Shown here piece by piece: positions 25,106 to 33,120 of a stretch of 64,000 nucleotides of DNA. Numbering within the stretch: position 1 is the stretch's first letter; each line of letters opens with the position of its first letter. This stretch comes from Nitrospira sp. (lineage in GTDB: Bacteria; Nitrospirota; Nitrospiria; Nitrospirales; Nitrospiraceae), in contig JADJXO010000006.1 in NCBI GenBank assembly GCA_016715825.1, positions 1 through 64,000 on the forward strand, in the 5' to 3' direction. The notes under the pieces were generated by a model, which made no database searches, was not told the origin of the DNA, and saw only the letters and a list, made by a program, of their open reading frames with translations. Both the position numbers and the translations under genes were made by a program.

Positions 25106-25300
25106 CTAGTCAGGTCTTCTCTTGGAAAGCCATTTTTGCCGACGCCTCTGTGCCTCACGCTGTTTGGCTTTCTTCCTGACACTGGGCTTCTCATAGAAAC
25201 GACGGCGCTTGAGCTCGCGGAATAGCCCTTCTCCCGCCAACTTCTTTTTCGCGACCTTAAGGGCTTTTTCAACGTTATTGTTAAAAACCTTGATTTCCAT
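25106..25300 (-). CDS. rpsU: 30S ribosomal protein S21
   Basis: A 64-residue, strongly basic protein: MEIKVFNNNVEKALKVAKKK, then ELKRRRFYEKPSVRKK and an arginine-rich tail. It matches S21, a small-subunit protein involved in initiation. The gene lies between ftcD and nth on the minus strand. Confidence 0.96.
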   Translation of the reverse strand: MEIKVFNNNVEKALKVAKKKLAGEGLFRELKRRRFYEKPSVRKKAKQREAQRRRQKWLSKRRPD

Positions 25301-25372
25301 TCGCTTGACTTTCGACTTTCTCAGGCCAGATCAGCCTGCTGCTTAGGGTTTCCACGAATTCGGCGTCGGAGT

Positions 25373-26839
25373 CTAACATAACCCTTTTAGTTCCTCAAGG
25401 TTTTGCTCTGATTGCTTGATCTTGGGCTGCAGTTCATCGATAAGGTATTGATTTGATTGCAATCTAAGGTTGACCTTGGCGGTGTGAAGCGACGAATGAG
25501 CCGCCGCTATTGCCATCGTCATACCCACCGTAAGATCAGATTGAACGGGTGGTTTTGATGAGGGAAGGGCGGAATGGATAGACTTTCCCACCTCACAAGA
25601 GAGCTCTGCAATCTCTAGAGGCACTTCTGTAGCTTTATTGAGAGCTGTTGAAACCACCATCGGACGGTCTGGGTGTTGCTTGGGGATTTTATAGGCATGC
25701 ATTAACCCTTCATAAGCCGCGCGATCTTCTTGAACCAGTTGATGAAGTCGTCGGCTCAAGAGAAGCAAGCGTTGTTCAGTATCCAGGTGGCGACCAAGAC
25801 GTGCTCCCATCACTCCAAGAGAAGCCGCCAAAGCACCAACGAGCGCCGTCACACTGCCACCCGCTCGTGACGGCGTGGCCTCTGCTACTGCAGCGAGAAA
25901 GTCCGATACAGTCTCGTCCGTCTCGTTCCTACTCTTCAAGGCTTCGGCTATCCGGGTTTCGAGTACCTGACCGGAATCGAATCGATTGAGCTCCAACGAA
26001 GTAGCTGCAGCTTGGTCCAATGCCGCCTGGGGTACTAGGCCGATCAGTTCGCTCCCAGCCACCTCTATTCCATGCTTTGCGGCTTCGGTTTTGACCGACT
26101 GAAGAGCGGTGTGGATCGGAGTGACCTGGTAATCGGTCAAATTCATCGCGATCTGGACCATGCCACGGCTGGGTAATTCCACTCCGATTGCCTTGAGATG
26201 AGGTAACCCTCCGCTTGAATGGCGAATATTCCTCGCGATCGACCGAGCAGCAGCAATATCCGTTGAGTGAAGGTTCACATTATAGGCGATCAGGGGAAGG
26301 CGTGCGCCGATCGCGATCGCTCCCGCACTCTGATGAAGTCGAGCTGGGCCGAAGTCCGGCGTCCAATCGGGATCAGAAGCCATGCGGAAGGCTAAGCCTT
26401 CGAGTCCTCCGCGTCGAAGGGCCTCCAGTGGGGCACGGTTCGGGTGAGCTGCCGCACGCTCGTACAAGAAGACCGGGATCTGGAGCTCGCGTCCAACTCG
26501 ATCTCCCAGTTGCTTGGCGAGCTGGGCGCAGTCTTGCATCGTTGTGTCTTTGATGGGTATGAACGGCACCACGTCCGTCGCTCCGATGCGAGGATGGACG
26601 CCGCCATGGGTACGCAGATCAATCAGGTCGGTGGCGACTTGAATCGCGCGAAAGGCGGCCTCGACCATGACCGCAGGGGGCCCGCAGAACGTCAACACGG
26701 CTCGATGGTGATCCGTGTCCATTGAGTGGTCCAGCAGTACCACGCCCGCGGTCGATGTCACGGCATCGATCAGCGCCTGAATCGTCGCTTGATTCCGGCC
26801 TTCACTAAAGTTGGGAACGCACTCGATGAGTTGCTGCAT
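25373..26839 (-). CDS. ftcD: Glutamate formimidoyltransferase / formimidoyl-THF cyclodeaminase fusion
   Basis: Two-domain folate enzyme. Residues ~1-290 are the formimidoyltransferase (LIECVPNFSEGRN, then TDHHRAVLTFCG, HGGVHPRIGATDVVPFIP and YNVNLHSTDI). The C-terminal ~190 residues are the cyclodeaminase-type four-helix domain (TPSRAGGSVTALVGALAASL). The enzyme moves the formimino group from formiminoglutamate to THF and releases ammonia, giving 5,10-methenyl-THF. No histidine-degradation genes are nearby, so it may serve general one-carbon metabolism with glyA. The ATG 26839 (MQQLIECVP) fits the family start. An upstream in-frame ATG at 26860 falls right at the end of a terminator hairpin. 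Confidence 0.9.
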   Translation of the reverse strand: MQQLIECVPNFSEGRNQATIQALIDAVTSTAGVVLLDHSMDTDHHRAVLTFCGPPAVMVEAAFRAIQVATDLIDLRTHGGVHPRIGATDVVPFIPIKDTTMQDCAQLAKQLGDRVGRELQIPVFLYERAAAHPNRAPLEALRRGGLEGLAFRMASDPDWTPDFGPARLHQSAGAIAIGARLPLIAYNVNLHSTDIAAARSIARNIRHSSGGLPHLKAIGVELPSRGMVQIAMNLTDYQVTPIHTALQSVKTEAAKHGIEVAGSELIGLVPQAALDQAAATSLELNRFDSGQVLETRIAEALKSRNETDETVSDFLAAVAEATPSRAGGSVTALVGALAASLGVMGARLGRHLDTEQRLLLLSRRLHQLVQEDRAAYEGLMHAYKIPKQHPDRPMVVSTALNKATEVPLEIAELSCEVGKSIHSALPSSKPPVQSDLTVGMTMAIAAAHSSLHTAKVNLRLQSNQYLIDELQPKIKQSEQNLEELKGLC

Positions 26840-26861
26840 GTCACCGTCATGAGTCCACATG

Positions 26862-26898
26862 AAAAAGCCGGAGGACTAACCATCGTCCTTCCGGCTTT
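26862..26898 (-). terminator. Rho-independent terminator after tusA
   Basis: On the minus strand AAAGCCGG..GGAC pairs with GTCC..CCGGCTTT around an 8-nt loop (one bulge), followed by TTTTT. It lies 29 nt beyond the TusA stop and ends 2 nt before the first in-frame ATG of ftcD, so it separates the dsrE-tusA message from ftcD. Confidence 0.8.
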
Positions 26899-26927
26899 CG
26901 TGCTCTCCGAGTCTTTGAACGATCAGA

Positions 26928-27176
26928 CTACTTGGTTTTCTTAACAAAAGCCTTGTAGATCCGGCCCGACTTCGCCTGTTCCTCTTCCAAGCCCATCATT
27001 TGATGGCCAGTGGTCTCACACCAGGCTGGCATGTCTTTCTTGATGCCCTCATCGTCCGAGACGACTTCCAAGACCTGCCCCAAGGCCAGCTCTTTTATTT
27101 TTTTGGACGTCAGGATGATTGGCATCGGACAGAAGTAACCCAAGGTATCAAGTTTGACATCGGCTTGCATCATCAA
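26928..27176 (-). CDS. TusA-family sulfur carrier protein
   Basis: An 82-residue TusA/SirA/YedF-like protein. LDTLGYFCPMPIILTSKKIK holds the conserved CPxP motif whose Cys carries persulfide sulfur; EVVSDDEGIKKDMPAWCET follows. GAGAGGA lies 9 nt before the ATG. It starts 25 nt after the DsrE-like gene, so both form a sulfur-relay module, and a strong terminator follows. Receiver and donor are not visible in the window. Confidence 0.9.
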   Translation of the reverse strand: MMMQADVKLDTLGYFCPMPIILTSKKIKELALGQVLEVVSDDEGIKKDMPAWCETTGHQMMGLEEEQAKSGRIYKAFVKKTK

Positions 27177-27200
27177 CGTCCTCTCGCTTCAGTTGACGGT

Positions 27201-27731
27201 TCAGATGAATAGGTTGACGCTGCCTTGCTTGGCTTCCGCCAAATAGGTCGTCACGCCGGCGAACTGATCGATGCCGTCCACCAGTGTATCTTTGGTAATG
27301 CCCATGAGACCCATCGTCGTGGTACAGGCGATAAATCGCACACCTAGATCAAGGGCGGTCTGCATCAGCTCCGGAACTCCCGGCATCCTATTTTGCTTCA
27401 TGACTTTCTGCATCATCTTGGTGCCGATCCCCCCAAAATGGAAGCGGGATAGGGGGAGCGTGTCGGCACCGCCTTTGTTGAGCAGACCAAACATCCGTCG
27501 GAGCCAATCTTTTGCGGAACTGGTTGCTCCTCTTCGCCGAATGGCATTCAGCCCCCAAAATGTAAAAAACACCGTCACGCGCATGCCCATGGCGGCGGCA
27601 CCTGTCGCGATAATAAACGCGGCCATCGCGCGATCGAGATCACCGCTCAGTAACACGATCGTGACGCCCTCCGGCTTCGATTCCTGTAGTTGTGCCAACG
27701 TCGCCGTTGGCTCAATTTGAGTCGCTATCAT
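27201..27731 (-). CDS. DsrE/DsrF/DrsH-like family protein
   Basis: A 176-residue protein with VTIVLLSGDLDRAMAAFIIA, then AAMGMRVTVFFTFWGLNAIR and LGVRFIACTTTMGLMGI. It is the larger DsrE-like type that usually pairs with TusA and rhodanese proteins. The Cys in FIACTTTMG is the candidate sulfur site. GAGAGGTGA lies 5 nt before the ATG. Co-transcribed with the TusA gene. Confidence 0.88.
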   Translation of the reverse strand: MIATQIEPTATLAQLQESKPEGVTIVLLSGDLDRAMAAFIIATGAAAMGMRVTVFFTFWGLNAIRRRGATSSAKDWLRRMFGLLNKGGADTLPLSRFHFGGIGTKMMQKVMKQNRMPGVPELMQTALDLGVRFIACTTTMGLMGITKDTLVDGIDQFAGVTTYLAEAKQGSVNLFI

Positions 27732-27929
27732 CAGGTCACCTCTCTATCGATCAGAGCCCCCGATAAGGCTCGGAATGTTCTTCATAAAGAGAATAGTATG
27801 TGATTGTTTGGGGTGTCAAGGAACAGGATAACTATGCGTCCTTTGCCCCTTGCTTGACCTAGTCCGTTACCCCCAGTATAGTCGTGTCGATTGCCATGAT
27901 GCCTAGCGACAGGGTCTCCTACCTTGCGA

Positions 27930-29012
27930 ATGACCGAACAGCCATCAAGTGAAAGCACGGTTTCGAGGAGTGCTCCCCTCTTTGGATTTTGGTATCCGGC
28001 TATGCCGAGTCATACCTTGTGTTCGGGGACGATGAAGGCACTCCAGATGTTGGGAGTGCCGATCTTGCTGTGCCGTGATCGGACCGGCACTCTATCGGCC
28101 ATGCGTGATATCTGTCCTCACCGGGGGATGCCCTTGTCGTTCGGCCGATTCGACGGTGAGCGAGTGGAATGCCCCTATCATGGTTGGCAATTCGATACAA
28201 AGGGGCGTTGTCAGCGCATTCCGGCTCTTCCAGATGAACCCATTCTGAAGACCGATAAGATCGGCATTGCCACGTATCCGGCGGAGGAAACCGATGGGAT
28301 GATTTGGTTATATCTCGCCGATGAACGTGGAAACCTCGATCCTTTACCGCCGGTTCCACGTATGCCGTTTCCCTCTGAACCTCGACAAACCTTTCACATT
28401 TCGTTGACTTACACCTGCACGGCTGACGACGGCATCATCGGCCTGATCGATCCCGTCCATGGTCCCTATGTCCATTCCTGGTGGCGCAGTGATGCCCGAA
28501 TGCACGAGAAAACCAAAATTTTTGAGCCGATTCCGAACGGTTTTCGGATGACCGCTCATCGGCCTGCCAAGAACAGCGGTCCGTTTCATTGGATCGAACG
28601 GATCTACGGAGGACCGCTCAGCACGACCATCGATTTCGTACTGCCGAATCAACGGATTGAGTTCATGCAATGCGGAACGGCGTGGCTGGCCAATCGATTG
28701 ATGGCAACCCCTGTGTCAGAGATGGAGTGTCGGATCGATTTTTCAGCCTATTGGCGCGGCCTGCATTGGTTGCCGTTTGGAAATTTGATCTTTCGGACGT
28801 TGACGAAAATATTTTTGGGGCAGGATGAACGAGCGATGAAGCACCTTGCGGTGGGCCTCCGTCACAAGCCCTCGTCAATGTTCCTTGGCGATGCCGACAT
28901 GCCTGCCAAATGGTACTACAAGCTCAAGGCTGCCCATCTTGAGTCGGTACAGACGGGACGACCCTTCGAACATCCCCTCAAAGAACGAGTGACGCTTCGC
29001 TGGCGTAGCTGA
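27930..29012 (+). CDS. Rieske non-heme iron oxygenase, alpha-subunit type
   Basis: About 360 residues. The N-terminal Rieske 2Fe-2S site is CPHRG (MRDICPHRGMPLSFG) with CPYHGW (VECPYHGWQFDTKG). The mononuclear iron site is DPVHGPYVHSWW (His-x4-His). This is the layout of aromatic ring-hydroxylating or demethylating monooxygenases (vanillate demethylase, TsaM and pheophorbide oxygenase relatives). No reductase gene is nearby. The start is TTG 27924 or ATG 27930; neither has a strong RBS. Substrate not predictable. Confidence 0.87.
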   Translation: MTEQPSSESTVSRSAPLFGFWYPAMPSHTLCSGTMKALQMLGVPILLCRDRTGTLSAMRDICPHRGMPLSFGRFDGERVECPYHGWQFDTKGRCQRIPALPDEPILKTDKIGIATYPAEETDGMIWLYLADERGNLDPLPPVPRMPFPSEPRQTFHISLTYTCTADDGIIGLIDPVHGPYVHSWWRSDARMHEKTKIFEPIPNGFRMTAHRPAKNSGPFHWIERIYGGPLSTTIDFVLPNQRIEFMQCGTAWLANRLMATPVSEMECRIDFSAYWRGLHWLPFGNLIFRTLTKIFLGQDERAMKHLAVGLRHKPSSMFLGDADMPAKWYYKLKAAHLESVQTGRPFEHPLKERVTLRWRS

Positions 29013-29052
29013 ACCATTTGGCTCGTTGAAACATCCTCATCACGGCAGGGAC

Positions 29053-31065
29053 CTACTCGCCTTCCGGTTCACTGGCTAGGATAAACCCCATTGCTCGCTG
29101 GATCTCATCGCGCGATCCGAGCAGCACCACGATATCGCCTGCAAAGAGTTTTGTTTTGTCCGATGGATTAGATTCGGTGACCCCGCCTCTGGTCAACGCA
29201 ATGATGGAGGCACCGGTTTTCGGACGTAGCGCGAGTTGGAGCAGTGTCTGGCCGACCGCCGGGGAATGTTCCTCGATCCTACAGGTTTCTACTTCCACAT
29301 CAGCCAGAGTGCCACCGCGAAGGTGGTGTGCCAGCTCGGGCAGTTCGCTTCGTCGGAGGAGGGCGTACCCCTCTCGACGGACCTGCTCGGCCTTCCGCAT
29401 GACGAAGTCTTGCGGCATGTTGTAGGTACGCAACACGAGCGCGAAGATCTCGATGGATGTCTCAAATTCTTCAGGTACCACATCATCGGCTCCCAGTTGG
29501 TGGAGTTCTTCCAACTCGCGCAAGTAGCGGGTTCGCACGACGATATGAATCTTGGGGTTCAAGCTTCGGGCGACTTGTACGGCCCGGCGAGCCATGAAGG
29601 GGTCGGAAATCGCGACGACCAGTACCCGCGCATTTTCGATCTTCACGTGCCGTAAGACATTGGGGTTTGTGGCATCTCCATAGTACAGTGGGAGTCCGTG
29701 TGCCGCTTCTCGGCGGACAGTATCCCCGTCCAAATCCAATGCAATATAAGGGACTTCCGTCTCGCCCAATACTCGAGCCAGATTCCGCCCGTTTAATCCG
29801 TATCCCACAATGATGACATGGTCCTTGATCCGGAGATGCCGCCCTTCCGTTTCCAATACATGGGCCGCGGTCTGTCTGGGAAACCAGTGACGAAGTCGCT
29901 GGATGGCCTCGACCCGGCGACCGATATGCGGCGACAGTTGCATGAGGAACGGCGTGATAATCATTGAGCAGACCGAAACAGCCAGAAAAATCTGATAGGG
30001 TGCCCCTGAGAGGAGATTGTCGTCTTGTCCCACTTGCGCCAGGATGAAGCTGAACTCTCCCACCTGTGCCAGAGCGATTCCGGTCATCACGGCGGAGCGA
30101 GGTGGCATGGATACGGCCAGCACAGCTGCCGCCCCGGTTACGAACTTCACAAGAAGGACGAAAATTAAGAGGCCGATGACCACCATAGGGTATTCAAGCA
30201 AGATGCGCCAATCCATCAGGATCCCGATGGAGACGAAAAATAGGCTATTGAAACTATCCCGAAAGGGTAAGACTTCGGCAATGGCCTGATGGCTGTACTC
30301 AGACTCCGAAATCACGAGTCCGGCGATGAAGGCACCGAGGGCCAGGGACAGTCCTCCGAGTGACGTCAGCCAGGCGATCCCGAGGCACATGACGATCACC
30401 GTCAGAAGAAACAGTTCTCGGCTTCTGCTGCGAACAATGTGTTCCAGGAGTTTCGGAACGGCGAACCATGCGCCTGCGACGATACAAACGACGACCAGGA
30501 TGGACTTGCCCAACGTGAACAACACGGAGCTCAGCGTACCGTCGCTGGGGCTGGCGAGAATGGGTGTGAGCAAGATCATGGGGACCACGGCTAAATCCTG
30601 GAACACAAGAATACCGATCGTAGCCCGTCCATGGGGTGAGTCGCTGTCACCACTGGCTGCCAGCGCTTTCAGCACAATCGCGGTGCTGCTGAGTGACAGG
30701 AGGAACCCCCAGAAAATGGCCTGTGGTGTCGGCAAGCCTGCCAACAATCCTCCTGCCAGCGCAATGGCGATGACGCCTCCGACTTGAATCGGAGCCGCGA
30801 TAAGGAGGAGTCGGCGAAGCGAGGCCAGATGTTTTAATGAAAATTCAATGCCGATCGTGAAGAGTAGCAAGACGATCCCGATTTCCGCCAAGACCTGCAC
30901 AGTCTCGATATCGGAAATAAGGTTCAGTCCATGTGGGCCGGCCAACGCCCCTGCAACGAGAAATCCGGCGATCGAAGGCAACCGAAATTGGTGGAAGAGG
31001 AACACCACGGCGATCGAGACCGTGTAAATGAGGAGTAAATTTCCAAGGACACCATAGTCGGTCAT
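29053..31065 (-). CDS. CPA2-family monovalent cation:proton antiporter (KefB/YbaL-like)
   Basis: A 670-residue membrane protein. Residues ~1-380 contain about twelve helices of the Na+/H+ exchanger fold (LPSIAGFLVAGALAGPHGLN). A TrkA-N nucleotide-binding domain follows (HVIIVGYGLNGRNLARVLGE, then PLYYGDATNPNVLRHV). A TrkA-C domain closes it (GGVTESNPSDKTKLFAGDIV). The TrkA-N part binds NAD(H) in the family and gates transport. It likely exports K+ or Na+ in exchange for H+. Convergent with the Rieske gene. A TATCAC/GTGATA dyad lies about 100 nt upstream. Confidence 0.92.
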   Translation of the reverse strand: MTDYGVLGNLLLIYTVSIAVVFLFHQFRLPSIAGFLVAGALAGPHGLNLISDIETVQVLAEIGIVLLLFTIGIEFSLKHLASLRRLLLIAAPIQVGGVIAIALAGGLLAGLPTPQAIFWGFLLSLSSTAIVLKALAASGDSDSPHGRATIGILVFQDLAVVPMILLTPILASPSDGTLSSVLFTLGKSILVVVCIVAGAWFAVPKLLEHIVRSRSRELFLLTVIVMCLGIAWLTSLGGLSLALGAFIAGLVISESEYSHQAIAEVLPFRDSFNSLFFVSIGILMDWRILLEYPMVVIGLLIFVLLVKFVTGAAAVLAVSMPPRSAVMTGIALAQVGEFSFILAQVGQDDNLLSGAPYQIFLAVSVCSMIITPFLMQLSPHIGRRVEAIQRLRHWFPRQTAAHVLETEGRHLRIKDHVIIVGYGLNGRNLARVLGETEVPYIALDLDGDTVRREAAHGLPLYYGDATNPNVLRHVKIENARVLVVAISDPFMARRAVQVARSLNPKIHIVVRTRYLRELEELHQLGADDVVPEEFETSIEIFALVLRTYNMPQDFVMRKAEQVRREGYALLRRSELPELAHHLRGGTLADVEVETCRIEEHSPAVGQTLLQLALRPKTGASIIALTRGGVTESNPSDKTKLFAGDIVVLLGSRDEIQRAMGFILASEPEGE

Positions 31066-31164
31066 CTTACTGGTTCATCTCACCTGTGGTAAGTCAACGA
31101 TTCTGTCAATTGATGGTTCTGCTGAAGTATCGCTCCAGCCGGACTATGCTCACGACCAATCAGC

Positions 31165-31180
31165 TATCACGGAAGTGATA
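31165..31180. promoter_or_regulatory. Perfect dyad TATCAC-GGAA-GTGATA in the divergent gap
   Basis: A 6-4-6 perfect inverted repeat in the 425-bp gap between the leftward antiporter gene (start 31065) and the rightward secreted-protein gene (start 31491). Its position, 100 nt upstream of the antiporter start, fits an operator. The rest of this gap holds no gene I can support. Confidence 0.4.
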
Positions 31181-31490
31181 CGCAGGATACCTGAGCGCGC
31201 CATGCGGGACAAGGCAAAGCTGGATATATGGGTGTGAAATGCGTGTGAAGAGAGGGGAGTCCTTCTAATAATCTCGACCCTGTTCCGTTGGCAAGAACAA
31301 GGGATCAGTCGGCATAGAAGACAATAGACGGGACGGATGCAATTTCAGTGTGTGCGGTTCCTGAAAGGACGCTCCAGCCTGAGTTTCCCCCCTCCAAAGA
31401 GGCATAGACGAAAAAAGAGGGCATTCCGTAGGGTAGGGGCACCATAGACTAGGCAACCACGGCGTGTGCTTCGGGATCTGGAGGTGCCAC

Positions 31491-32054
31491 ATGCGACTGA
31501 ACCATACATTGTGTCTCTCGGCAGTAATCCTCGCAGTTGCCTCTGGGGCCGCGGCCTTTGATGATTCGACTTCCGGAAGCGCGACGACCTGGGAGTGTCA
31601 ACAAACAGACGGTAGCTATCTGTATACCAACAGAGAGAAAGATGGGTGTTCTGTGTTGATACTCAAGCCGATTTCCGTCGTGCCCGGTTTGGAGAATATG
31701 CCCACTGCTCCACGAACTCTGACCACCGGCGCAGCCCACTATGGGGTGTCCCCCCGCCAGGATCATTCGTCTGAGATGATTGTACATCAGGTGCCGGACT
31801 GGGCGAGGGACTGGCATGCAGGCATTGCATCGTCCGGCTCCGTTCAGCAGGAAGTCTGTGCACTCTATTCAGAATGGATGCATCTGGTGCAGAGGACGCG
31901 AGGAGGATTTTTCTTTGGGTCTGATCCGTCCTATGGGGGAGATATTACCGGGCGCAATCAGCGTGGACCAAGCTACTCATTTTACGATAATGCCCGCTAT
32001 ATTGCCTTGTCGAGACTGTTCGGGACGGGATTTGTGCCAATCGGATGCTATTAA
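31491..32054 (+). CDS. Secreted hypothetical protein
   Basis: The start at ATG 31491 is preceded by GGAGGTG and gives a signal peptide (MRLNHTLCLSAVILAVASGAAA). The mature part (~165 residues) starts with DDSTSGSATTWECQQTDGSY, resembling the DUF4124-type CxxxDG segment read from exported proteins. It ends with FYDNARYIALSRLFGTGFVP and has four cysteines. No family confidently recognised. Convergent with the epimerase gene. Confidence 0.68.
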   Translation: MRLNHTLCLSAVILAVASGAAAFDDSTSGSATTWECQQTDGSYLYTNREKDGCSVLILKPISVVPGLENMPTAPRTLTTGAAHYGVSPRQDHSSEMIVHQVPDWARDWHAGIASSGSVQQEVCALYSEWMHLVQRTRGGFFFGSDPSYGGDITGRNQRGPSYSFYDNARYIALSRLFGTGFVPIGCY

Positions 32055-32070
32055 GCGCCGATTGGCTGCG

Positions 32071-33093
32071 TCAGGTTCGATAGAACTCCCGGTACCACTG
32101 CACAAATCGAGGAATTCCCACTTCGATCGGGGTGGTCGGTTTGAAGCCGACATCGGTGGTGAGATCGTCGATATCGGCGTACGTCGCTGGAACGTCTCCC
32201 GGTTGCAACGGCAACAGCCTCTTGTCAGCTTTCTTCCCCAATGCCTTCTCCAGCACTTCGATGAAGTGCAGCAGTTCAACAGGCCGGTGATTACCGATAT
32301 TGTAGATTCTGGCGGGAGCCGAGCTCGTTCCTGGATCCGGCTTCTCTCCTGACCATGCTGCGTTGGCCGTTGCCGGATGATCAAGCGTCCGGATGACACC
32401 ATCGACGATGTCGTCCACATAGGTAAAATCGCGTTGCATCTTCCCTTGGTTGAACACATCAATCGGTCTACCTTCCACGATCGCTTTGGTAAAGATGAAG
32501 AGGGCCATATCGGGCCGGCCCCAAGGACCATAGACGGTAAAAAATCGAAGACCGGTGCAGGGCAGTCGATAGAGATGGGCATAACAGTGCGCCATCAGCT
32601 CGTTGGCTTTCTTACTGGCGGCATAGAGCGACACCGGGTGGTCGACGTTATCATGAATAGAAAACGGCATGTGAGTGTTGCCACCATACACGGAGCTGGA
32701 GGACGCGTAGACGAGGTGGTCGATCCCAGCGTGTCGACAGCCTTCGAGAATATTCATAAACCCTTCGATGTTGCTCTCGGTGTAGGCGTGAGGGTTCACG
32801 AGTGAATAGCGCACACCGGCTTGAGCGGCGAGATGCACGACTCGTCGTATCGTTTTATCCGCGAAGAGGTCGCGCATGCCCTGTCGGTCAGCGAGATCCA
32901 GCTTGACGAAGCTGAATCGCTCACGTGCTGTCAATTGTGCGAGGCGAGCTTCTTTTAACCGGACGTCGTAGTAATCGTTGATGTTATCGAGACCGATGAC
33001 GTGTTCGCCCCTATCCAGCAGACGAGTGGCCACGTGAAATCCTATGAATCCGGCGGCTCCCGTGACCAGAATAGTTGGCTGTTGGTTGCTCAT
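32071..33093 (-). CDS. UDP-glucuronate 4-epimerase-like NAD-dependent sugar epimerase
   Basis: A 340-residue extended SDR. ILVTGAAGFIGFHVATRLLD is the GxxGxxG NAD site, YASSSSVYGG carries the catalytic Ser, and YAASKKANELMAH the YxxxK pair. The segment GLDNINDYYDVRLKEARL and the RFFTVYGPWGRPDMALF motif are typical of UDP-glucuronate 4-epimerases (capsule and LPS precursor synthesis). It would provide UDP-galacturonate for surface polysaccharides. No glycosyltransferase lies nearby. Confidence 0.9.
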   Translation of the reverse strand: MSNQQPTILVTGAAGFIGFHVATRLLDRGEHVIGLDNINDYYDVRLKEARLAQLTARERFSFVKLDLADRQGMRDLFADKTIRRVVHLAAQAGVRYSLVNPHAYTESNIEGFMNILEGCRHAGIDHLVYASSSSVYGGNTHMPFSIHDNVDHPVSLYAASKKANELMAHCYAHLYRLPCTGLRFFTVYGPWGRPDMALFIFTKAIVEGRPIDVFNQGKMQRDFTYVDDIVDGVIRTLDHPATANAAWSGEKPDPGTSSAPARIYNIGNHRPVELLHFIEVLEKALGKKADKRLLPLQPGDVPATYADIDDLTTDVGFKPTTPIEVGIPRFVQWYREFYRT

Positions 33094-33120
33094 GTGCGAT
33101 TCTCCTGCAAAAATGAATAC

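Noticed and set aside
23886..27731. A dissimilatory sulfur-oxidation (Dsr) locus
   Set aside because: Only DsrE-like and TusA-like genes are present. There is no dsrAB, no other dsr gene and no sox gene, so a sulfur energy pathway cannot be claimed.
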